Source of the DNA: CAYWNK01 sp047639615
Lineage (GTDB): Bacteria > Planctomycetota > UBA1135 > GCA-002686595
Assembly (NCBI GenBank): GCA_047639615.1
Contig: JBLIOL010000026.1
Span: 1 to 27,136 of the forward strand
DNA: 27,136 bases
Direction of reading: 5' to 3'
The notes below the pieces were generated by a model that had not been told where the DNA came from, did no database searches, and saw only the letters and a program-made list of their open reading frames with translations. The position numbers and the translations under genes are program-made. Shown piece after piece: positions 1 to 8,653 of this stretch; within the stretch, counting starts at the first letter, position 1; every line of letters starts with the position of its first letter.

Positions 1-2631
1 GTGCTCGAGCGCATGATCGCCACCCTCGGCGCCGAGCGCACCGCTGGTCGCGTGGGCGAGGCTCGCGTACGCGAACTCCTCGGAGCGGACGCGAACTTCG
101 CTGAGTACATAGGCGAGCCGCTACTGCTCGGCACGATTCTGGACGAGACAGGCACCGTCACCGCAATTCAGGTGCAGATCCTGCGCCCGCGCGTGGACGC
201 GGGTCAGGTGGCTGACCTCTTCAGCGATCCACAGTCCGCCACGGTCGGTCCGAAGCTCTCGTCCTTGCAACAGCAGCGCATGGCCCTGCGTGGGGTCGAG
301 CACTTCGTGCGTGTGGAGCAAGGCCTGGCCATCAAAGCTCCTGGCTTCGACGTGCTCGAAGGTTGGATTGAGAGCCTTCCGCAGGGCGAAGAGCGCGATG
401 CACTGGCTCTAGAGCTGCACAATCCCTCGCGCAACTTCATGGCGGACCAGGGCGGCACCCTGCGGCGTAAGTACTTCGAGTACGACCGCGCCGGCAGCGG
501 CTACCTGGACATCTCCGAATCCAGCGACGTGCTCGAAGCGCCCGCCGGATTCGCGCCCACGCCGCTCTCGCCTTACGAATACCACGTGGCCGGCGTGCCC
601 GTCTTCGAGCGCAACTTCGAGATCGTCGGCCTCGGCGACAGCAAGTACGTGCCGCTCATGTTCCTGGTCATCGGCCTGATCCTGTTCTTCGCCCTGCGCC
701 ACTGGATCGGCGTTGTGATCCCCCTGGTGGTCGTCTTCGGCAGCATCATGAGCATGATCGGCACCGCCTTTGCGCGCGGCGATCTGCTCAACAACCTGAC
801 CATGATGTCGCCCAACATGCTCACAGCGGTGGGCGTGGCGGACGCCATTCACCTGGTGGCAGCCTGGCTCTTGCTACGTAGCAAGCACGACAACAAGCGC
901 GACCTGATCCAGGATGTGCTCACGCGCAACGCCCTGCCGGTCTTCCTGACCACGGTTACTACGGCAATGGGCTTCTACTCGCTCACGGTCAGCGGCCTCG
1001 GCCCTGTGCGCATGCTCGGCAGCATGGCTGCCATGGGCACCTTCATGGCCTGGGCCCTGTCCATGACCGTCGTTCCGGCCTTGCTCTCCCTGGTCCCGCA
1101 CAAGGCGCGTGTGGTGGCGCCCCGTGCAACACGCCTTCAGCGCCTATTTAGCGAGCAGCGCTCCACGAACATCGTGGACACCATCATCAAGCGCCGCGTC
1201 GCGATCCTGACCGTATCGGGTGCGCTCTTAATCACGGCTATCGTCGGCTTGCTGCGCGTGGAGGTCGACTCCGACTTCCGCGGCATGTTCCCTGACGACA
1301 ACCCGGCCATGATGGACTACCAGTGGACCGAGGATCGCATGGGCGGCGTCGGCGATCTAGAGATCGTCCTGCGTGCGGCGAAACTGGAGAAGGTGAAGCC
1401 GCTGGATGCCGAGCAGGAGGGGCGCCTAGCGGAGTTAAACGTGCGCAAGCTCGGTTCCGAAACGGCGCCCGATGAATTCGCTGCTCTCAGCGCCGAGGAG
1501 TCCCAGGAGTTCGCGATGCTTGGCGTTCAGCGCGATGCTTGGGTGCTGGCCCAGATCGGCCTCTCGCCGGAATTCTTGGACGCTCTCGGGCGCTTTGAGG
1601 AACGCCTGCGCAGTGAGATGGCGGAACCGGGCTCGGATATGGCGGTCGTTACCGACCTGATCAGCCCGCTCGACACCCTGCGTAAGATCCACCAGGTACA
1701 GCACGAGAACGCGGCCGAGTACTACCGCCTTCCCGGCGGCCAGGATGTGCCGGCTGAGTTGGCTACGCCTGACCTCGAATACGATGAGTGGACCGAGGAG
1801 TGGAGCTACGTCCCCGGCCAAGACGCCTCCACCTTGGTGGCCCAGTACTACCTGCAGTACGAGAGCGGCGCGCGACCGGGCGAGAGCCTGTGGACGCAAC
1901 TGAGTGCCGACCGCACCCAGTTCCGCATGCAAGCGCGCGTGGTGCAGGCTTCCTCCATGGCTCACCTGCGCGCCTTCGAGCGCATCGAGGCCATCACGGC
2001 CGAGTTCCCTGAACTGCAGGTGTCTGGACAGGCCACCAAGGAATCAGCCCTGGCGGACCTGACGCTCTCGGGCAAAACCCTGCTCTTCGCGCGCACCTCA
2101 AACCTCTTTGCCCGTGGCTTCGTCGAGTCGATGAGCTTGGCGCTACTAGCGATCACCCTGCTGATCGGCTTGCAGTTCCGCTCCTTGCGCTTCGCCCTAG
2201 TGAGCCTGATCCCGAACGTGCTGCCCATCATCTTGCCTTTGTCGGTCTTCGGCCTGCTGGGCATTCCCTTGGACGGACCGGCCATCCTGGTTTCCTCCGT
2301 GGCACTCGGCGTGTGCGTTGACGACACGATCCACTTCTTGACCAAGTTCTCGCGCGGCGAGAAGGCGGGCCTCTCGGCGCGCGACGCCTTGGTTCACGTG
2401 CTTCAAGAAGCGGGTGCGGCCATGACCGTGACCACGGTGGTCTTGATCATTGGTTTCTCGACCTTGCTGCTCTCGGACTTCTCTCCCAACTTCCAGATGG
2501 GGGCGCTCGCCTCCGTCATGATCGGCCTGGCCTGGATCGCTGACTTCGTCGTGACCACCGCTGTGCTCAGTTACATCCGGGTGCCCAGCGAGGCGCCCAG
2601 CACCGAACCCTCCACCCTGGCCGTGGCCTAA
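1..2631 (+). CDS. MMPL/RND-family transporter, 5'-truncated by window edge
   Basis: The reading frame is open from the first base. The visible 876 residues lack the first transmembrane helix and the start of the first periplasmic domain, so the true start lies upstream and the GTG at base 1 is probably not it. Seen: a helix bundle from about residue 217, the motif GVADAIHL near 277-284, a second periplasmic domain from about 415 to 700, and a C-terminal bundle with GVCVDDTIHFL at 770-780. The duplicated half-structure and the D-x-x-H helix motifs are typical of MMPL/RND exporters of lipids and other hydrophobic compounds, driven by proton flow across the inner membrane. It is followed after 7 bases by an LolA-like gene and then by an outer-membrane barrel gene, which suggests the three move a lipid-like cargo across the envelope. 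The substrate is unknown. The family call is firm. Confidence 0.93.
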   Translation: MLERMIATLGAERTAGRVGEARVRELLGADANFAEYIGEPLLLGTILDETGTVTAIQVQILRPRVDAGQVADLFSDPQSATVGPKLSSLQQQRMALRGVEHFVRVEQGLAIKAPGFDVLEGWIESLPQGEERDALALELHNPSRNFMADQGGTLRRKYFEYDRAGSGYLDISESSDVLEAPAGFAPTPLSPYEYHVAGVPVFERNFEIVGLGDSKYVPLMFLVIGLILFFALRHWIGVVIPLVVVFGSIMSMIGTAFARGDLLNNLTMMSPNMLTAVGVADAIHLVAAWLLLRSKHDNKRDLIQDVLTRNALPVFLTTVTTAMGFYSLTVSGLGPVRMLGSMAAMGTFMAWALSMTVVPALLSLVPHKARVVAPRATRLQRLFSEQRSTNIVDTIIKRRVAILTVSGALLITAIVGLLRVEVDSDFRGMFPDDNPAMMDYQWTEDRMGGVGDLEIVLRAAKLEKVKPLDAEQEGRLAELNVRKLGSETAPDEFAALSAEESQEFAMLGVQRDAWVLAQIGLSPEFLDALGRFEERLRSEMAEPGSDMAVVTDLISPLDTLRKIHQVQHENAAEYYRLPGGQDVPAELATPDLEYDEWTEEWSYVPGQDASTLVAQYYLQYESGARPGESLWTQLSADRTQFRMQARVVQASSMAHLRAFERIEAITAEFPELQVSGQATKESALADLTLSGKTLLFARTSNLFARGFVESMSLALLAITLLIGLQFRSLRFALVSLIPNVLPIILPLSVFGLLGIPLDGPAILVSSVALGVCVDDTIHFLTKFSRGEKAGLSARDALVHVLQEAGAAMTVTTVVLIIGFSTLLLSDFSPNFQMGALASVMIGLAWIADFVVTTAVLSYIRVPSEAPSTEPSTLAVA

Positions 2632-2638
2632 GAATTCC

Positions 2639-3526
2639 ATGCAACACAACCGCATCCTCGCCGGCGCCATCGCGCTCTTGCTCTTCGCCGCCAACGGCAG
2701 CGCCAGCGCTCAAAATACGAGCGGCGCGCCGATCCCCGAGCAGCCCACCTTTGACAAGAGCGACCCCGCGCGGCACGGCCAGCAGCTGGCCGAGTACTCG
2801 GACATCTATGACCAGGGTTGGAAGGACGGTGTCAACCAGGGCCTGATGACACTCTTCAATGCTGAGGGTGACTCCGTGCGGCGGTCCTTCACGCGCATGG
2901 TGATGGAGCAAGCCGAGACGGGCGACAAACTCATCACCAAGTTCCTCTCCCCGGCGGAGATCAAGGGCGTGGCGGTATTGACTCACGAGAACCCTGGCAG
3001 TTCCGACGACAACTGGCTCTATTTACCGTCTAACAAGCGCGTGCGGCGCATTAGCGGCGCCAATAACACCGCTAGCTTCCAAGGCACTGAGTTCACCTAC
3101 GAAGACCTCTCAAGCCTCGATCCCCAGGAGTACGAGTGGCGCTTTCGCCAGGAGCAAGATCTGGAGCGCGACGGCAAGCAACTACCGGTCTACAAGCTGC
3201 ACGCCAAGCCCACCTACAAGGACACGGGCTATAGCCACATCATCGTCTACCTGCACCGAGACAACTGGCGTCAGGAGCGCATCGAGTACTACGACAAGGC
3301 TGGCCAGTTGCTGAAGACCCGCGAGGCGGGGCAGTGGAGCTTGCACCACGGCCGTTTTTGGCGCGCGCAGACGATCGAGATGACCAATCACCAGACCGGC
3401 AAGCGCACGCGCCTCGAGGTGAAGAAGGACTTCCTCAACATGTCGCTCTACAAGAGCAAGAAGACCGGCAAGGCGCGCCCGAATCTGAGCGCCGATTTGT
3501 TCACCACGCGTTCGATCCAGGGCTAG
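2639..3526 (+). CDS. LolA-fold outer membrane lipoprotein-sorting-like protein (TP0789 type)
   Basis: A 295-residue secreted protein. Residues 1-25 form a signal peptide ending SASAQ, which places it in the periplasm. The body matches my memory of the LolA-like family often called 'outer membrane lipoprotein-sorting protein': a long beta-rich half-barrel with the elements SDDNWLYLPSNKRVRRI (about 122-138) and GTEFTYEDLSSLDP (about 149-162). Such proteins are routinely coded next to MMPL/RND pumps and are thought to carry a lipid or lipoprotein ligand between membranes. The start ATG is 7 bases after the transporter stop, and the gene ends 2 bases before the barrel gene, so co-transcription is near certain. 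It has no cysteine lipobox, so it is probably soluble. The ligand cannot be read from the sequence. Confidence 0.86.
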   Translation: MQHNRILAGAIALLLFAANGSASAQNTSGAPIPEQPTFDKSDPARHGQQLAEYSDIYDQGWKDGVNQGLMTLFNAEGDSVRRSFTRMVMEQAETGDKLITKFLSPAEIKGVAVLTHENPGSSDDNWLYLPSNKRVRRISGANNTASFQGTEFTYEDLSSLDPQEYEWRFRQEQDLERDGKQLPVYKLHAKPTYKDTGYSHIIVYLHRDNWRQERIEYYDKAGQLLKTREAGQWSLHHGRFWRAQTIEMTNHQTGKRTRLEVKKDFLNMSLYKSKKTGKARPNLSADLFTTRSIQG

Positions 3527-3528
3527 TC

Positions 3529-4962
3529 ATGCAACGCCTGCTCTTCGCTCCCATTCTCGCCGGCCTGCTAGTGGGCCAATCCTCCGCTCAAGTGGACGAC
3601 CTCTTGGATGACATCCTCGGGGATGAGCCTGTGCTTCTCAGCAAGGATGGCCAGGACGAGGAGGATGGGCTGGACGACTTCGGTCTGGATGAGCTCCTTG
3701 GCGGCGGCGATCTGGAGAGCGGGGAGGCTTCCGGCGTCCCCGATGCCCTGCGCGAGTGGAAGGGTTTCGTGGAGATGCGTCCGCGTCGTTATCTAGAGGA
3801 TCGAGGTGGTCCCAAGCACGATGAACAGTGGATCCTGGAGGCGGAGCTCGAGCTGGACTTCCGCTTAGGTGAGAGCCTCTCCGGCTACTTCCGCCCGCGT
3901 GTCTACCTGGACCTCTTCGATGGCGAGCTGTCGCGCTTTGCCCCCTACGAGGCCTACGTCACCAAGGTGGGCGATGATTGGGACCTGCGCGCGGGCCAGT
4001 TCGTAGAGAACTGGGGTATCGTCGATACCTACAACCCTATTGACGTGGTCAGTCGCCGTGACCTAGCAACAGACTTCCTGAACGCCGAGCGTCTGGGTGA
4101 AATCGGTCTGCGCTACCGCCGTTTCCTTGACGGCGGCGAGGTCATCGGCGAGCCCACCGTCTCGCTCTACGTGCTCCCTGTCTGGCAGGCCACCGAGTTC
4201 CCGCCCGACGATCAGCGCTTTGGATTCGGCTCCTCTGCATCGCCTTTCAACGAGTCGCGCGGCTTCGAACCCCACGGTTCCGAGCGTGCCTTCTACGCCA
4301 TGCGCTTCGCGAGCACCGTCAGCAGCGCACCGCTCAACGCCGATGTGCAGTTCCTGCTCTCCCACGGACCCGAGCGCATGCCCGGCGTGGCCATGGTCGG
4401 CAGTGAACTCGTCCCCGCCTACTTCGGCGCCACCACCGTAGGCCTAGGCTTCCGCGCCGTGCCCAACCAGGACGTGGCCGGCGACCTGCTCTCGACCCTG
4501 ACCTTCAAGGCCGAGGTCGCCTACAAGAATCCCAGCGCCTTCGACGATTCGCCAATCGAGTCGCCGGACGACTACGTGGCCTACGTGCTGGGCCTCGACC
4601 GCGACTTCTACGGCCTCGCGGGTGAGCAAGACCAGCTCACCCTGATGCTCGAATACGCCGGTGAGGAAGGCGCCGACGGCGACCCTATCGGTGACCTGCG
4701 CCCTTTCCGTGACGATCTGATCGTGCGCGCCTTCTACCAGCCCCACGATTTTGCGCGCACCACCTACGAGGCGCGCGGCATCTACGACCTGGAGACGGAC
4801 GAGGTCATCTACGAGCTGCTCTATACCCGTCAGCTGCGCTCCCTCAGCGAGAACATCAAGTTCATCGCGCAACTGCAGGGCTTCGACACCGGCGGCGAAG
4901 GTCTCTTCGACTTCTTCCCAGACAACACCTCGATCGCCCTGGGCCTGCGCTTGGATTTCTAA
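3529..4962 (+). CDS. outer-membrane beta-barrel protein with acidic N-terminal segment
   Basis: 477 residues starting at ATG 3529, two bases after the previous stop. This start gives a clean signal peptide (residues 1-21, ending SSAQ); an upstream in-frame ATG would bury it inside the preceding gene. After the signal comes an acidic, low-complexity stretch (about residues 22-72, rich in DD, DE and GGGD). Alternating polar and aromatic beta-strands follow to a C-terminal phenylalanine (ending RLDF), the usual outer-membrane barrel signature. The segment RAGQFVENWGIVDTYNPID (around 155-175) resembles the 'WG..D..NP.D' motif of DUF1302/porin-like barrels that accompany RND and LolA-like genes. 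The likely role is the outer-membrane exit or docking site for the module's cargo. The acidic head could be a docking segment. The exact family is uncertain. Confidence 0.82.
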   Translation: MQRLLFAPILAGLLVGQSSAQVDDLLDDILGDEPVLLSKDGQDEEDGLDDFGLDELLGGGDLESGEASGVPDALREWKGFVEMRPRRYLEDRGGPKHDEQWILEAELELDFRLGESLSGYFRPRVYLDLFDGELSRFAPYEAYVTKVGDDWDLRAGQFVENWGIVDTYNPIDVVSRRDLATDFLNAERLGEIGLRYRRFLDGGEVIGEPTVSLYVLPVWQATEFPPDDQRFGFGSSASPFNESRGFEPHGSERAFYAMRFASTVSSAPLNADVQFLLSHGPERMPGVAMVGSELVPAYFGATTVGLGFRAVPNQDVAGDLLSTLTFKAEVAYKNPSAFDDSPIESPDDYVAYVLGLDRDFYGLAGEQDQLTLMLEYAGEEGADGDPIGDLRPFRDDLIVRAFYQPHDFARTTYEARGIYDLETDEVIYELLYTRQLRSLSENIKFIAQLQGFDTGGEGLFDFFPDNTSIALGLRLDF

Positions 4963-5534
4963 TGAAGACCGGACGACCCCGTGGCTTTGATCGCGAACAA
5001 GCCCTTACCACGGCCATGGACCTCTTCTGGAAGAAGGGTTTCGAGGCCACCAGCAAGCGCGACCTGATGGAGGCCACCGGCGTCGGCAGCCAGAGCCTCT
5101 ACAACGCCTTCGGCGACAAGCGCAGCCTCTACATCGAGGCCCTGCACCATTACGCCGACGGCGCCCTAAAAGGCCTCGAAGACTCCCTACGCGCCAGCGA
5201 CTCGCCCCTCGCCGACGTACGCGCCGTGATCAACTCCTGGGAGAACGGCATCAGCGAAGGTTGCCTACTGGCCAACACCGCCACCGAATTTGGCGGCAAC
5301 GACGAAGAGCTCAGCGGCTTCGTGGCCAAGCAAATGGCCCGCGCCATGGACACCCTAGCCGCCGCCCTGCAGCGCGCCCAAGACGCCGGCGAGCTCCCCG
5401 CAGACAACGACCCCGCCCGCCTAGCGCTGACCCTGTTCTCCATCCGCGGCGGCCTCTGCACCATGAGCCGCTGCGGCATCCCCGACGCCACCATCAAGGC
5501 CACCATCGCAGCCGCCTTGGCGCTGCTGCCCTAG
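4962..5534 (+). CDS. TetR/AcrR-family transcriptional regulator
   Basis: 190 residues. The N-terminal helix-turn-helix domain (about residues 8-55) shows the standard pattern: FWKKGFEATSKRDLMEATGV, then SLYNAFGDKRSLY. The C-terminal ligand domain contains EGCLLANTATEFG (about 93-105), a motif of a common TetR C-terminal subgroup. Its start codon shares one base with the stop of the barrel gene (TAATG), so it is translationally coupled as the last gene of the transporter operon. TetR repressors usually control adjacent efflux or lipid genes and release DNA on binding a small hydrophobic ligand. Autoregulation of the whole operon is therefore likely, with the operator upstream of the window. 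The domain call is firm; target and ligand are inference. Confidence 0.94.
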   Translation: MKTGRPRGFDREQALTTAMDLFWKKGFEATSKRDLMEATGVGSQSLYNAFGDKRSLYIEALHHYADGALKGLEDSLRASDSPLADVRAVINSWENGISEGCLLANTATEFGGNDEELSGFVAKQMARAMDTLAAALQRAQDAGELPADNDPARLALTLFSIRGGLCTMSRCGIPDATIKATIAAALALLP

Positions 5535-5702
5535 CGAGACGCCCCCGTGAGCGCCCTGGCGGTAGCTACGGTCGGCAGATTCTGTATTGGCTAGGCCGCA
5601 AATCATGGATGTTGGCTAGCGGAGATTGGATCAACCAGGTGGCAAGAAACTCGGGCACCTGAGCAATCGACCAAGTGCTGCTGCGCAGGCGTGCGTTGGC
5701 GG
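5535..5702. other. intergenic gap between convergent genes
   Basis: 168 bases between the TetR stop and the fucosidase stop on the other strand. I see no hairpin with a T-run that would serve as an obvious intrinsic terminator for either gene. The only structure noticed is a direct repeat TTGGCTAG (5587-5594 and 5612-5619), which is short enough to be chance. Confidence 0.4.
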
Positions 5703-8099
5703 CTACGGAACGCGCAGGGTGACGGCTTCGCCGGCCTTCAGGTAGAGCTCGTGTTCGGTGCCGCGGCCTTCGGGGGCGTGTAGGACGGCGGTGTTTGTGT
5801 GCACGACGAAGCGGCCTGCGCGCGAGGCATGCAGGGTGACGTAGATGAGCTGCCCATCCGACCAATTGGCGTCGACGCTCAGGCCGCCGCGGGTGCGCAG
5901 GCCGCGGAAGGAGCCCTTGGGCCAGGCGTCTGGGAGGGCGGGGAGGATGTCGATGTGGCCGTCGGGGCGCGACTGGAGCAGCATCTCGGCGATGCCGGCG
6001 GTGGCGCCGAAGTTGCCGTCGATTTGGAAGGGCGGGTGCATGTCGAAGAGGTTCTTCGCGATGCTGCGACGCTCTAGTTCGTGCAGGTGGTGGTGGGCGG
6101 TGTTGCCGTCGTGCAGGCGCGCGAAGATGGAGATGGTCCAAGCGCGACTCCAGCCGGTGCCGGCGCCGCCGTGCTCGAGGCGGTACTCGAGGGTCTTGCG
6201 CGCGGCGGCGGCGGAGCCTGGGGTTTGCACGGGGTCGATTAGGTGGCCGGGGTGCAGGCCCCAGAGGTGCGAGACGTGGCGGTGGCCGGGCTCGACCTCT
6301 TCGACGGGTGCGTGCCATTCGAGCAGGCGGCCGTCGGGGCCGATGGGGGCCGGGTTCGCTAGCTTGGCGCGCGCGGCTTTCACTTCGGCGACGAGCTTGT
6401 CGTTGATGCCGAGTGCGGCGGCGACTTCGGCTAGGTTGTCGAAGGTCTGGGCGATGATCTGGTGGTCCATGGTCGGGCCCATGACCACGGCGGCGACTTG
6501 GCCGTCGGCTGTGCGGAAGGAGTTCTCGGGACTTGTGGAGGGGCCGGAGACGAGCTCGCCTGTATCGGGGTGCTCCACGAGCCAATCGAGGTAGAAGCGC
6601 GCGTGTCCGGAGAGCAGTGGCCAGACGCGTTCGCGCAGGTAGGTCTCGTCGCCGCCGAAGCGCCAGTGGTCGACCAGGTGCGTGAGCAACCAGGCGCCGC
6701 CGTGGTGCCAGAAGCCCCAGTAGGGTTGGCTCGAGCGGGTCCAGGCGCTGGCCCAGTAGTCGGTAGCGTGTGGCGCCATCCAGCCGTCACAGCCGAAGGT
6801 CTCTTTGGCGCGGCGCGCGCCGTTTACGGCGAGCTTCTCGGTGAACACAGTGAGCGGTTCGACGAGTTCCCCCAGGCCGGTGACCTCCGCCGGCCAGTAG
6901 TTCATCTGGAGGTTGACGTTGAGGTGGTAGTCGGCATTCCAGGGCGCGAGCAGGTGCTGGTTCCAGAGGCCTTGCAGGTTGGCGGGGTTGCTGCCGGGGC
7001 GTGAGCTAGCCATCAGCAGGTAGCGGCCGAACTGGAAGAGCAGTACGTCCAGGGTCGGGTCCGTGGCGCCGGCCTTGATCGCGGCTAGGCGTTCGTCGGT
7101 GGGCAGGCTGGAGCTAACGACCGGCCCGCCGAGATCGAGGCTGACGCGCTCGAAGAGCTCGCGATGGTCGGCCTCGTGCGCGGCGCGCACGGCGGGGAAG
7201 CCGAGTTCGCGGGCGGTTGCCTGGGCGGCCTTGGAATGGGCTAGGTGCTCAGCGCCGTGCTCGTTTGCGCTGGCAGCTGTGAGCCAGAGGGTCGCGCGGT
7301 CGGCACCTTCTAGGACCAGCACGCCGTCTTCGATGCGTAGGCTGCCGCCTTCGTGATCGATAGCCAGGCGCGCGTTGAAGGGGATCGGCACGAGGCCGTT
7401 CTCGTAGTCGGTTTCCGGTTGGGTTAGGCCGCCCAGCAGTACTACGCCACTCTCTGTGGGCTCGATGGTGTAATCGAGGGTGCCGGCCTTCGTGCCGGCC
7501 TCCGTGCGGGGATGCTGGCGGCGTTCGAGATGTGCGCGTAGGGAAACCTGTCCAGGCTCGCTGGCGTGCAGGTGCATGGCGAGCGCTTGGTTCGGCTCAC
7601 TGCAGAGCACCTCGCGCAGGTGACGCACAGCGCCGGCGCGGAAGGTGGTGTAGACCAGGCCGCTGGCTAGGTCGAGGCTGCGGCGGTAGTCGCTGACTTC
7701 GCCCTTCGGTAGGTCGAAGCTAATGCGCAGGTCGCCGAGGGTTTGGTGGCTGCGCTTGACGATGCCCGCGGCGAAGGTGGGCATGGCCATGTCATGGGCC
7801 TCCTTGTAGCGGCCGGCGAAGAGCAGCTCGCGCATGCGCGCGATGTCCTCGGGTGTGCCTTTTTCAAAGCGCGGTTCCGGCCGGCCGGGCCAGAGACTGT
7901 CCTCGTTCAGCTGCAGGTGCTCTTCGCGCACGCCGCCGAAGACCATGGCTCCCAGGCGTCCGTTGCCGATGGGTAATGCCTCCATCCAGGCCGCGGCTGG
8001 CTCTTCGTACCAGAGCTCGGTGGAGGCCCGAGGGGCTGTGGATTGGGCGAGGGCGGGTGCGACCAATAGCCCCATGACCAAAATGCGTGCGATCTGCAT
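5703..8099 (-). CDS. GH95 alpha-L-fucosidase (secreted)
   Basis: 798 residues starting at the ATG at 8099, with a signal peptide ending VAPALAQ. The N-terminal beta domain opens with the GH95 hallmark ALPIGNGRLGAMVFGG and NEDSLWPG. The catalytic (alpha/alpha)6 region contains ANLQGLWNQ and HLNVNLQMNYWPAE, with the paired asparagines at 394 and 396. The general-acid glutamate lies in TSPENSF at residue 525, and VDANW near 743 supplies the C-terminal aspartate of the family. From memory these match Asn421, Asn423, Glu566 and Asp766 of the bifidobacterial enzyme. The family hydrolyses alpha-1,2-linked L-fucose (some members act on L-galactose), here probably from algal or mucin-like glycans outside the cytoplasm. 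Full length, with no missing catalytic residue. It is a single gene, transcribed away from the TatA-like gene. No twin-arginine motif is visible, so export is presumably by Sec. Confidence 0.95.
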   Translation of the reverse strand: MQIARILVMGLLVAPALAQSTAPRASTELWYEEPAAAWMEALPIGNGRLGAMVFGGVREEHLQLNEDSLWPGRPEPRFEKGTPEDIARMRELLFAGRYKEAHDMAMPTFAAGIVKRSHQTLGDLRISFDLPKGEVSDYRRSLDLASGLVYTTFRAGAVRHLREVLCSEPNQALAMHLHASEPGQVSLRAHLERRQHPRTEAGTKAGTLDYTIEPTESGVVLLGGLTQPETDYENGLVPIPFNARLAIDHEGGSLRIEDGVLVLEGADRATLWLTAASANEHGAEHLAHSKAAQATARELGFPAVRAAHEADHRELFERVSLDLGGPVVSSSLPTDERLAAIKAGATDPTLDVLLFQFGRYLLMASSRPGSNPANLQGLWNQHLLAPWNADYHLNVNLQMNYWPAEVTGLGELVEPLTVFTEKLAVNGARRAKETFGCDGWMAPHATDYWASAWTRSSQPYWGFWHHGGAWLLTHLVDHWRFGGDETYLRERVWPLLSGHARFYLDWLVEHPDTGELVSGPSTSPENSFRTADGQVAAVVMGPTMDHQIIAQTFDNLAEVAAALGINDKLVAEVKAARAKLANPAPIGPDGRLLEWHAPVEEVEPGHRHVSHLWGLHPGHLIDPVQTPGSAAAARKTLEYRLEHGGAGTGWSRAWTISIFARLHDGNTAHHHLHELERRSIAKNLFDMHPPFQIDGNFGATAGIAEMLLQSRPDGHIDILPALPDAWPKGSFRGLRTRGGLSVDANWSDGQLIYVTLHASRAGRFVVHTNTAVLHAPEGRGTEHELYLKAGEAVTLRVP

Positions 8100-8155
8100 G
8101 GGTCTAGCTTAGCTGAGCAGCGCTGAACCGGCGCCCCTGCTACCATGCCGACGCC

Positions 8156-8647
8156 GTGGCTTTCATCACCAATCTCACCCTGTCCGAAATCGTGATCATC
8201 GTCATCGGGGCGATCATCCTGTTCGGCAAGGACCTGCCCCAGGTGGCCATGAAGGGTGCGGCGCAGGTCATGCGCTTGCGCCGTCAGTTGGGCCAGATGT
8301 GGCGCGAGGCTGGACTCGAGGAGGAGATGCGTAAGGTGCGCCGGGACCTGGATGCGTCGGTGCCCAAGCTTCCGCCGGATCAGTCCTTCTTCGATACGCC
8401 CAGTTCGTCTGAGGAGCAAGCCGATGACTTGGCCTCGAGCCTGAAGCCGGCCGGCGATGTGAGCTACCTGGAACCCGACGAGGATCCGGACGAGGATCCG
8501 GACGAGCGCGCGGATTGGGAGAACGAGAGTCACTACGGCCCCAGCGAGGAAGAGCAGCGCGCGGCTGAGCCCGAGCCGGAGGCGTTGGATGCGCCTGAGT
8601 ACGAGGTCGTGGAAGAGGACGAGACGCCCAAGGGCGAGAGCGCCTAG
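8156..8647 (+). CDS. TatA/TatB-like twin-arginine translocase subunit
   Basis: 163 residues from a GTG start. A single N-terminal membrane helix (about residues 8-23) is followed by the hinge FGKDLP and an amphipathic basic helix (about 30-65), which is the TatA/TatB fold. The FG dipeptide favours TatA; the length and extended helix favour TatB, so the subtype is left open. Residues from about 80 to the end are strongly acidic and probably disordered, including a tandem duplication (DEDPDEDPDE). No tatC is nearby. The gene lies 6 bases before the TIM-barrel gene and probably shares its transcript. Only 56 bases separate its start from the divergent fucosidase start, so the promoters must lie in that gap. 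Confidence 0.9.
   Translation: MAFITNLTLSEIVIIVIGAIILFGKDLPQVAMKGAAQVMRLRRQLGQMWREAGLEEEMRKVRRDLDASVPKLPPDQSFFDTPSSSEEQADDLASSLKPAGDVSYLEPDEDPDEDPDERADWENESHYGPSEEEQRAAEPEPEALDAPEYEVVEEDETPKGESA
8477..8500 (+). repeat. two tandem copies of a 12-bp unit inside the TatA/B-like gene
   Basis: GACGAGGATCCG occurs twice head to tail, in frame, coding for DEDP twice in the acidic tail. A third partial unit (GACGAG) follows. This looks like replication slippage in a disordered region. Confidence 0.9.
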
Positions 8648-8653
8648 GCCGCC

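Noticed and set aside
409..2694. Long minus-strand frames opposite the MMPL gene.
   Set aside because: They are rich in His, Gly, Arg and Ala as expected for shadow frames of a GC-rich gene and show no domain pattern.
5703..8647. Fucosidase as a substrate of the adjacent TatA-like protein.
   Set aside because: The fucosidase signal peptide has no twin-arginine motif, and tatC is absent here.
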